5,218 nt of DNA, from contig DATCIR010000226.1 of NCBI GenBank assembly GCA_036507695.1, positions 1 to 5,218 of the forward strand, given 5' to 3'. Source of the stretch: JAKEGK01 sp036507695 (GTDB lineage Bacteria; Pseudomonadota; Gammaproteobacteria; SZUA-152). A program made the translations under genes and the position numbers. The notes beneath the pieces are model-generated. The model made no database searches. It saw nothing but the letters and a program-made list of their open reading frames with translations, and was not told the origin of the DNA. Below, piece by piece: positions 1 through 5,218 of this stretch. Each line of letters opens with the position of its first letter. Position 1 is the first letter of the stretch.

Positions 1-130
1 CAAGGCGCAAGGACGCGGAATGGTCGTTCCATTCCAAGGAGTTGCAACGCCGCCATGCGCTTTGAAAATCGTGCAATCCACTGCGTAGCGTTGCTCACCC
101 AACCGGTGAACCTCGTTCGTGCATGAAAAT
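1..130. repeat. Inverted-repeat-rich element, possibly a truncated dispersed repeat
   Basis: Three inverted repeats follow one another: GGAATGG (17-23) with CCATTCC (29-35) around a 5-nt loop; GCAACGC (44-50) with GCGTTGC (88-94); and TCACC (95-99) with GGTGA (105-109). A perfect palindrome, GTTGCAAC, lies at 41-48. No ORF with a start and ribosome binding site covers it. The texture is that of REP/MITE-like intergenic repeats, but copy number cannot be judged from one window. The right boundary is a guess, set where the sequence turns AT-rich. Confidence 0.4.
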
Positions 131-327
131 AGAATGACATCATATGGGTAGCTATTATATAAAGTGGTCAACCGCGGAATCTAGGTTTAAGGTAAATCGC
201 TTCAACATGGGCTCCGTATGGCTTGCATCATTTGGGCAGAAGTCCGGCAATTCAGCGAGTGAAATTCATCCGCCTCTGATACGGTATTTGTTCAGTAGCA
301 GTTTAGTTCAAAAGACGGATATTAATG
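131..327. other. Non-coding stretch downstream of the operon
   Basis: AT-rich sequence between the repeat-like element and the pgaC stop. The only ORF of note on the plus strand (from 144) lacks a ribosome binding site and runs into the 3' end of the synthase gene antisense, so I do not call it. No hairpin plus T-run terminator for the minus-strand operon is visible. CCGTAT (214-219) and ATACGG (279-284) are inverted but 59 nt apart, too far to be convincing. Confidence 0.5.
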
Positions 328-786
328 TCAAAGCGCGGCCAATTTGGCGGGTTTACCCGGCGATTCCGCCTGTTGGTCAATGACCGGAAAATCGTCCTCG
401 TCGTAGTGCAGATAGATTTCCTTGGTGTTTCTCAGGTAATCGACCTGTTCGCTGCTTAGCCGGGTATGTTCGTGAATTTGCTCTTTGGTAACCACTGGCG
501 CTTTACCCTGACGGCGATTGTGATTGCCATAGCGCTTTTGGTTCCAAACGATCCACAGCGCCATCATTGCCCACATAACAAGAATCAACGTGCCATAGTG
601 GGCGATGCTCTGCAGGGTTTCCAGGCCGCCGGGAGACAGCATTTCCTTTTTGAACAGATAGCTGCCCGCGATCCAGACCAGCAAGCTGATCAGCGGCATG
701 ACGAGATAGACCCACAAACTCCAGGAGACAAACATGACGGCGAGTTCCGCGTATTTTTGCGTTTGGGGTATCAGGCGCGAGAACAT
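328..786 (-). other. PgaD-like C-terminal domain of the PgaC ORF
   Basis: Residues ~432-583 of the synthase ORF, about 152 aa, close to free-standing E. coli PgaD (137 aa). It has two membrane segments (~446-472 and ~492-511). These are followed by 'WNQKRYG', which parallels the W-x-x-YNKLRF motif of E. coli PgaD, and then a soluble tail with 'TKEQ', 'LSSEQVDYLRNTKEIYLHY', matching the order and spacing of the PgaD tail. PgaD is the accessory subunit needed for PgaC stability and c-di-GMP-dependent activity. Met432 (ATG at 784-786) could be a vestigial or active internal start, but its AAGG lies only 1 nt upstream. Assignment is from remembered sequence similarity plus the missing separate pgaD; it is not a computed alignment. 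Confidence 0.72.
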
Positions 787-2079
787 ACCTTGCTGGTCGG
801 GTTTTTTACGGGCTTCGCGCATGCGTAACGGTGAAGACAGCAGTTTTCGTCCTGGACTTACCCAAACAGCATGGCGGGTTTTGCCCAGCTTAGCCAGGCC
901 GCGGGGTACTGCAACAATGGTTGTTGCGGCACTGATAATCCAATAGACGGCCGGATACCAAATGGCCCAGAACAGATAGCGAAACAATCCGCGTCTTTCA
1001 TACAGGCTGTCCAGTAACAGCCCCACCGCGAATTGCGTCAGGCAGACAATCGCCAGGGCAACGCCGGTCCATTGGGGTATCAGGGTTTCAACCGTCAGCA
1101 CATCCGGCCAGTATTGGTTGGGCAGGGTGTGGGTTGCCGCCCAACACAATACGGTAAACGCTACCGAGTAGCACCACATAACGCTTACCCAGTATTCCAC
1201 TCCGACCAGCCACATGCGGCGGTTTTTCCATTGAAAGATTTGCTTGCCGAATTTAATAGCGGCCTCAACGCCGCCTTGCGCCCAGCGCAGGCGTTGTTTC
1301 CAGAGTGACCTGAAGGTTTCCGGTACCAGTATCCAGGTCAACGCCCGCGGTTCATAACGAATGTCCCAGTAGCGCAACTGCAGTTTCCAGCTGATGTCGA
1401 TGTCCTCGGTTACCGTTTCCGACGACCAGTAACCGACATCGTGCAGTGCTGACTTGCGAAAGCAAGCGTTCACGCCGGATACGGTAAAAAGACGGCCGAT
1501 ATTACGTTGGGTTCGTTTAACCATGCCGATAATTGCCGAGAACTCACCGATCTGAATCCGTGCCAGCAAACTGGTTTTGTTGATTACACGCGGATTTCCG
1601 GTTACCGCCGCAACACGCGGGCTATCAAGGAAGTGTTTGACCATCCAGAATAATGCGTTTTTATCCAGCAAGGCGTCCGCATCGATGCACATAATATAAT
1701 CGGCGGTGCTGGTGAGCACGCCGGCGTTTAACGCCATGGCTTTTCCGTAGTTGCGGGTCAGGGTGACCACCTTGAGGCATTTGATTTCCTTGGACAGTTC
1801 AAGCAGCACCCGGCCGGTGTTGTCCGTGCTGCCGTCGTTTACCGCGATAATATCGAAGGATGGGTAATTGTTTTCCGCCAATTGACGCACCGCGTCCTGA
1901 ATACAGCTTTCTTCATTGTGGCACGGGACCAGAATGGAGACGTGCGGGTAGTAATCCAGCTCAGGCGGTTTGGTGCGGTTGCGTTCGCGCCGGTTAAAAA
2001 ATATGAGAGCGCCCGTCATCCAGTACACCGCCATAAACAACGGATAAAAGAATATAAAAACAAAAAATAAAAAATCCAT
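328..2079 (-). CDS. pgaC: PgaC PNAG synthase (GT2) apparently fused to PgaD
   Basis: Inner-membrane processive family 2 glycosyltransferase that polymerises UDP-GlcNAc into beta-1,6-GlcNAc. 583 aa against ~441 for E. coli PgaC. Residues ~1-28 form one membrane segment. Residues ~45-270 are the GT2 domain: 'VNDGST' at 80-85, 'DAD' at 133-135, 'VTGNPR' at 159-164, 'TED' at 224-226 (general base region) and 'QRLRW' at 262-266 (the Q/RxxRW motif of processive synthases). Hydrophobic segments follow at ~295-315, 335-357 and 367-392, then 'WVSPGR' at 406-411, which matches the end of E. coli PgaC. A basic linker (~393-435) leads into a PgaD-like part. The start is fixed by GGAGG at 2086-2090, 6 nt upstream. 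Third gene of the operon, with no separate pgaD after it. In E. coli, PgaC and PgaD together bind c-di-GMP, so similar allosteric control is plausible here but inferred. An A6 tract in the linker leaves open that the fusion is an indel. Confidence 0.93.
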   Translation of the reverse strand: MDFLFFVFIFFYPLFMAVYWMTGALIFFNRRERNRTKPPELDYYPHVSILVPCHNEESCIQDAVRQLAENNYPSFDIIAVNDGSTDNTGRVLLELSKEIKCLKVVTLTRNYGKAMALNAGVLTSTADYIMCIDADALLDKNALFWMVKHFLDSPRVAAVTGNPRVINKTSLLARIQIGEFSAIIGMVKRTQRNIGRLFTVSGVNACFRKSALHDVGYWSSETVTEDIDISWKLQLRYWDIRYEPRALTWILVPETFRSLWKQRLRWAQGGVEAAIKFGKQIFQWKNRRMWLVGVEYWVSVMWCYSVAFTVLCWAATHTLPNQYWPDVLTVETLIPQWTGVALAIVCLTQFAVGLLLDSLYERRGLFRYLFWAIWYPAVYWIISAATTIVAVPRGLAKLGKTRHAVWVSPGRKLLSSPLRMREARKKPDQQGMFSRLIPQTQKYAELAVMFVSWSLWVYLVMPLISLLVWIAGSYLFKKEMLSPGGLETLQSIAHYGTLILVMWAMMALWIVWNQKRYGNHNRRQGKAPVVTKEQIHEHTRLSSEQVDYLRNTKEIYLHYDEDDFPVIDQQAESPGKPAKLAAL

Positions 2080-2081
2080 AT

Positions 2082-3638
2082 CTAACCTCCAATACCGGCT
2101 AGCATTCCTTTGACTGTGGTATTTTTCAGGATGAATTTATTGTCAAAAGTATAAAAATCCTTGTCCAATGCGATGCCATAGTCATTGATTCCCAAAGTAC
2201 GTATGGTTTGCACTATTTGCGGAATGGCGGCGGTCTCGCTTTTACTGACCTTGACGTTGATAAATAGCCGGGTCGGCAGCGCCTTCGCTTCCTGCAATTT
2301 TTTGCGCATTTGTTCGATTGATTGTGACGCGGTGACCGACATTAAGACAAAATCAAATTGGGCAAGCTCGTTGTTTTCACCATAATGCCCGAATTTTGTT
2401 TTTGGGTGGAAGTAGCTCATAATTTTCCGGATTTTTTCCACGCGTTCGGGTTCTTGACCCTCAAAGACCACGCCGTTAAACCAATTCAAACGCGCCAGGT
2501 CCGTGAAAAATTCGTCCGATTTGTCGCGATCGATGCTTTCGGGGATGCGCAGATAGATGTGGCGAATATTTGCCCGGCTACGCAGTTGATGCGTGACACG
2601 ATTCAATATGTCCGCTGCAACGCTCATTTCCTGATTGGGAAAAAAGGCCCGTTTTCCGTCGGAACTAAAGGGCGACAGAATGACAGTATTAACATCGCTC
2701 TGCTGAATATTGTCGAGTAGCGACGACAGCAGCTTTTCCTGGTGTTCCTGCGGTTGCCCGCTGAATTTATCCAGGCTGATTTCAGTGAAACGATGGGTTT
2801 GCGACTGCAGTGGCTCGTAATTCAAGTCGGAGATGAAGTCATCTATTTCCGTGTCCCGCATGACCATAATTCGATTGAGAACGGGGATGTTTTCCACGCT
2901 GTTCGGGCCATCATCCAGGGTTAGCTGAAAACGCAGCCCCAGCAAATTAGCTTCTCCCGCCGTCACATTATCGTAACTGCCGTAGGGCCAGGTTATGCCG
3001 ACCGGCGTTATGTTTAGTTCTTCCTTGAGGCGGGCGACCGCCAGTTTCAGGTCGGCGAAGATACGCTGGCGGAATTTGATTTCGGTTTCATAACCGCCCG
3101 TGATGGGCGAGTAGATGCGCGTCACGCCCGCGGGGGCATAATTGCCTTGCGGGTTGGACTGCACATTGGTATGCAATTCATGGCTGTGCGAAATAATTTC
3201 GATCCGGGGATTTTTGCTGAGGTTACGCAACTCAGGCCAGGACATCAGCTTGCCCTTATATTCATCCGGCTGATTGTTGCCATCGACCCAGCCACTCACC
3301 ACGCTTAGTACCGATGGATATCCATATATGCCTAGCAGGGGCACAACGAAGTCCTGATAACTCTTCAAAGCATCGTCAAAAGTCAGCAGAATGGCTTTAT
3401 CGGGCAGTTTTTCCTCGTTATTAATTACTTTGTGGAGAAACGCCAGCGAAACGGGTTGGTAACCATTGGTTTGCAAATAGTCCATTTGCGCGACAAATGC
3501 AGGGCGGCTGATCGCATAAAAATCCCCACCGGGATCCGCAACCACATCATGATAAGTCAATACCGTTAACTCGTTTGCGGTAGCCATGCCGGCGCTTGCC
3601 AGCAGGAGTAACGTTATTAACCATTGGCGCAACTTCAT
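2082..3638 (-). CDS. pgaB: PgaB-like periplasmic PNAG N-deacetylase with reduced C-terminal domain
   Basis: Removes some N-acetyl groups from PNAG in the periplasm, which the family needs for export. 518 aa against ~672 in E. coli. Residues 1-21 are a Sec signal with an AxA-type end (ATA before NEL) and no lipobox Cys, so it is probably soluble. Residues ~24-275 are a NodB/polysaccharide deacetylase (CE4) domain: the TYHD start at 28-31, 'TFDD' at 86-89 (base and metal Asp), metal ligands H151 and H156 in 'SHSHELH', and 'WPYG' at 217-220. Residues ~282-510 match the PgaB C-terminal (GH153-type) domain in outline, including 'FFPN' near 332 and 'LGINDYG' near 482, but the domain is more than 100 residues shorter. 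The family FHDD motif reads 'FEGQ' at 392-395. Deacetylation is therefore well supported and glycan cleavage is doubtful. It overlaps pgaA by ATGA, and pgaC starts 2 bp downstream. TFDDA replaces the common TFDDG. Confidence 0.92.
   Translation of the reverse strand: MKLRQWLITLLLLASAGMATANELTVLTYHDVVADPGGDFYAISRPAFVAQMDYLQTNGYQPVSLAFLHKVINNEEKLPDKAILLTFDDALKSYQDFVVPLLGIYGYPSVLSVVSGWVDGNNQPDEYKGKLMSWPELRNLSKNPRIEIISHSHELHTNVQSNPQGNYAPAGVTRIYSPITGGYETEIKFRQRIFADLKLAVARLKEELNITPVGITWPYGSYDNVTAGEANLLGLRFQLTLDDGPNSVENIPVLNRIMVMRDTEIDDFISDLNYEPLQSQTHRFTEISLDKFSGQPQEHQEKLLSSLLDNIQQSDVNTVILSPFSSDGKRAFFPNQEMSVAADILNRVTHQLRSRANIRHIYLRIPESIDRDKSDEFFTDLARLNWFNGVVFEGQEPERVEKIRKIMSYFHPKTKFGHYGENNELAQFDFVLMSVTASQSIEQMRKKLQEAKALPTRLFINVKVSKSETAAIPQIVQTIRTLGINDYGIALDKDFYTFDNKFILKNTTVKGMLAGIGG
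2086..2090 (-). promoter_or_regulatory. Strong ribosome binding site of pgaC inside the pgaB end
   Basis: GGAGG on the minus strand, 6 nt before the pgaC ATG (2077-2079). It is formed by the last Gly-Gly codons of pgaB, whose TAG stop lies in the spacer. This is the best Shine-Dalgarno sequence in the operon and supports the chosen pgaC start. Confidence 0.8.
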
Positions 3639-4954
3639 AGGAATTTCCTGGTGTAACTCGCGAGAAATGAACCAACGGTTTCGCGATCGCCGTCATAAAT
3701 CCGGCTGGCGATCTGCAGCCACCAGCTGAAGGAATGAATCCGGCTGAAGGTGTATTGTTGCTCATAACTGGCGCCGTAAGTTGCTTCCGCGCTATAGCCT
3801 TGCTGATCATACTGGCCCAGGAATACCGACAGGTGGTCAACATGATGGTCATACTGAGAGTCAAATATAAAACTGGTTCTATGCACGACTGCAAGCGTGG
3901 TGTCACGCAGCGGATTGAAATAGACCGTGTTCTCCAGCGTGTTGCGTGATCCCGATAATTCTAAAATGACACGTTGTTCGCGCCTGGCTGTCATTTCATA
4001 GCCATAACTCAGCGAGGTATAGTAAGACTTTCTGTCGTTGCCATCGGAAAAGTCATAGGCGGCGAAGGATGCTAACCCTTCCCACCGGTAATCCGTGGTA
4101 TGGAAAAACGCTGAGATTCCCAGCCGGTCAGACTCAACGCCGATCGCTTTACCGCGTAGCGGAACATCTTCCGCAAAGGAAGCATAGTGCGCATTCAGTT
4201 CCCAAAGCAGGGTGGGATGATAGTCCAGTGAAGTAGTCGAACCGTTTTCACCGCTTTCGTCAATGTCCGTGGAAAATTCCTGCTCGAGATACCATTTGGG
4301 ATTGAACCAGTACATGACGCCGGCACCCACCCGGTTGAGGTCACCGGTGTCAAACTCGGGGTCATCCGCGAACGTGGTAAAATACCGCGCAAACCAGCGC
4401 GCCGCGGGTGCGAATTGCCGGGAGTATTTCGCTTCAAAAAAGTAATCTTGATTGCCCCCGTCGGATTGACCGGTACCGGCTCTGAGGTTGAGTTCCGGCT
4501 TGCGATCGTAAACGATATCATTCAGTACGGATTTATAGAGTGATTTTATGTCTTCGTTATCCGGGTAGGCCCGGGTGCCTTCACGCAACATCGCTAAGGC
4601 TTGATCATTTTGGCGGGCTTTCTTCATACACTCGGCAACGGGGCCGATTAAATAATCTTCCTTGTTGGGGCGGTCTTTGATGGCTTGGAATTTTTCCAGC
4701 GCTTCATCGCAATTATCGCTCCACGCTGAAATCACCACATAATCGCGGCGTACCAGGTAATTATCCGGATGCTGGTTTAACAAATCTTTCAGTATTACCA
4801 ATGCCGCGCCGTGTTGATCCGCGTGCGCCAGTTCAACCGCCCGTTGATGTTCAGACTCGATAGAACTTTGTGTTACCTTCGTTTGCTGTTGCGCCCATGC
4901 CTGCGGTAACAGAAACGGCAGAATCAATGCCAGTAAAATTGTACTAAACCGCAC
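3635..4954 (-). CDS. pgaA: PgaA-like outer-membrane PNAG export porin with a short TPR domain
   Basis: Outer-membrane secretin-like porin that exports partly deacetylated PNAG. Numbered from the upstream GTG at 4961-4963 (442 aa), residues 1-24 form a signal peptide ending in AWA before QQQ. Residues ~36-140 hold about three TPR-like helical hairpins with TPR-type spacing (..A..L..HPDN.., ..A..YPDNED..). Residues ~156-442 are alternating, aromatic-rich strands of a beta-barrel, close in size to the ~295-residue E. coli PgaA barrel. Near the end, 'YFNPLRDTTL' and 'YDGDRE' resemble E. coli PgaA barrel motifs. E. coli PgaA is ~807 aa because its TPR part is much longer. I place the start at the GTG at 4952-4954 (439 aa), because AAGGAG at 4963-4968 sits 8 nt before it but abuts the upstream GTG. 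First gene of the operon; its stop overlaps the pgaB start. The protein ends in Phe-Leu, not a terminal aromatic. Function is confident by context; exact start is less so. Confidence 0.87.
   Translation of the reverse strand: MRFSTILLALILPFLLPQAWAQQQTKVTQSSIESEHQRAVELAHADQHGAALVILKDLLNQHPDNYLVRRDYVVISAWSDNCDEALEKFQAIKDRPNKEDYLIGPVAECMKKARQNDQALAMLREGTRAYPDNEDIKSLYKSVLNDIVYDRKPELNLRAGTGQSDGGNQDYFFEAKYSRQFAPAARWFARYFTTFADDPEFDTGDLNRVGAGVMYWFNPKWYLEQEFSTDIDESGENGSTTSLDYHPTLLWELNAHYASFAEDVPLRGKAIGVESDRLGISAFFHTTDYRWEGLASFAAYDFSDGNDRKSYYTSLSYGYEMTARREQRVILELSGSRNTLENTVYFNPLRDTTLAVVHRTSFIFDSQYDHHVDHLSVFLGQYDQQGYSAEATYGASYEQQYTFSRIHSFSWWLQIASRIYDGDRETVGSFLASYTRKFL
3644..3649 (-). promoter_or_regulatory. 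Ribosome binding site of pgaB inside pgaA
   Basis: AGGAAA on the minus strand lies 5 nt before the pgaB ATG (3636-3638) and encodes the Arg-Lys near the pgaA C-terminus. With the ATGA stop/start overlap this suggests translational coupling of pgaA and pgaB. Confidence 0.65.
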
Positions 4955-4962
4955 AATCCTCA

Positions 4963-4968
4963 CTCCTT
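4963..4968 (-). promoter_or_regulatory. Shine-Dalgarno AAGGAG that decides the pgaA start
   Basis: The minus strand reads AAGGAG, then 8 nt (TGAGGATT), then GTG at 4952-4954. The in-frame GTG at 4961-4963 overlaps this motif, so it would have no usable spacing. An in-frame TAA at 4967-4969 excludes any longer start. A second GGA (4957-4959) lies between the motif and the start. Confidence 0.65.
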
Positions 4969-5168
4969 ATTTCGACGTATATAGATTTATGGCAGAGTGA
5001 AGTTTAGAGACGGCTAACGACTACACGGGTGGATAACTCTTGTGGTGGTTGTGCCGGCTTTAACACTTCTTACTTTGACTTAAGCGTCATTTCTCCCGAT
5101 ATAAAAAATGGTTATTGAGTTATATGATGTGTGGGGTAATATGCTTGTGACCCACCTACGTATTAGAC
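4969..5168 (-). promoter_or_regulatory. Upstream/leader region of the pga operon
   Basis: No gene is supported here. The operon promoter should lie in this stretch or beyond the window edge, but I found no pair of well-spaced sigma-70 boxes on the minus strand; there are AT-rich patches (TATATA near 4978-4983, TATAAC near 5120). On the plus strand, TTGACT at 5075-5080 lies 17 to 19 nt before GATATA/TATAAA (5098-5105), a weak possible outward promoter. In E. coli the equivalent pgaA leader is long and bound by CsrA, so a long leader here would fit, but that is inference. Confidence 0.35.
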
Positions 5169-5214
5169 GCTAAGTGCATGTTAGCACAGCGTAAGTGCAG
5201 AAATTAAGCACTAA
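5169..5214. repeat. Cluster of TAAGTGC direct and inverted short repeats
   Basis: TAAGTGCA occurs at 5171-5178 and again at 5192-5199, 21 bp apart (two helical turns). GCTAA at 5169-5173 pairs with TTAGC at 5181-5185. AGTGC at 5194-5198 pairs with GCACT at 5208-5212. The arrangement could be tandem operator half-sites for a dimeric regulator, or the edge of a repeat element. The window ends 4 bp later, so the full extent is unknown. Confidence 0.4.
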
Positions 5215-5218
5215 ATCG

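Noticed and set aside
214..284. CCGTAT/ATACGG inverted pair as a terminator for the operon
   Set aside because: The arms are 6 bp with a 59-nt loop and no T-run on the minus strand, so chance is as likely.
144..383. 79-aa plus-strand ORF downstream of the operon
   Set aside because: It has no ribosome binding site before the ATG, no recognisable domain, and it runs into the antisense of the pgaC 3' end.
466..828. Plus-strand ORF of 120 aa antisense to the PgaD-like part
   Set aside because: Low-complexity, His/Asp/Gln-rich translation typical of a shadow frame opposite a real gene; the minus-strand frame has clear PgaD-like features.
328..2079. Cellulose synthase (BcsA) or chitin/NodC-type synthase as the identity of the GT2
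   Set aside because: There is no PilZ domain, and the neighbours are a PgaB-type deacetylase and a TPR-barrel porin. The stretch from VTGNPR through TEDIDISWKLQL to WVSP matches PgaC specifically.
3547..3906. Minus-strand ORF of 119 aa across the pgaA/pgaB junction
   Set aside because: It lies in another frame of two well-supported genes and has no family features; it is a shadow of the pgaA 3' end.
5075..5105. Plus-strand TTGACT with GATATA/TATAAA as a promoter for a gene right of the window
   Set aside because: With 17-nt spacing the -10 box is poor, and the better TATAAA needs 19 nt. No plus-strand gene follows inside the window.

Overview
The window holds one three-gene operon, read entirely on the minus strand, that matches a Gram-negative poly-beta-1,6-N-acetyl-D-glucosamine (PNAG/PGA) biofilm exopolysaccharide locus (pgaABCD, called hmsHFRS in Yersinia). 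The outer-membrane porin, periplasmic deacetylase and GT2 synthase with clear E. coli-like signatures suggest a proteobacterium, most likely gammaproteobacterial. I cannot name a genus.

Layout in transcription order (right to left): an upstream region of about 250 bp at the right edge carrying short repeated TAAGTGC-type words; pgaA (about 4954 to 3635, GTG start); pgaB (3638 to 2082, 4-bp ATGA overlap with pgaA); and a long pgaC (2079 to 328, 2 bp after pgaB, with a strong GGAGG ribosome binding site inside the end of pgaB). About 327 bp at the left edge have no convincing gene. The first ~130 bp of that stretch are rich in inverted repeats and look like the edge of a dispersed repeat element.

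How the genes work together, from knowledge of the family: PgaC, with PgaD, polymerises UDP-GlcNAc and moves the chain across the inner membrane; PgaB partly de-N-acetylates it in the periplasm; PgaA binds PgaB through TPRs and exports the polymer through its outer-membrane barrel. There is no separate pgaD. Instead the last ~150 residues of the PgaC ORF look like PgaD (two membrane segments followed by a soluble tail with PgaD-like sequence), so synthase and accessory subunit appear fused.

The system is a reduced variant of the E. coli one. PgaA keeps a full-size barrel but only about three TPRs. PgaB keeps its deacetylase metal site but has a shortened C-terminal hydrolase-like domain in which the family's acidic FHDD motif reads FEGQ, and it lacks the lipobox of E. 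coli PgaB. PgaC lacks the first N-terminal membrane segment of E. coli PgaC. The main caveat on the fusion is a run of six A in its linker: deleting one base there would restore a PgaC stop just after a plausible PgaD ATG. Comparisons with E. coli proteins are from memory, not from a computed alignment.
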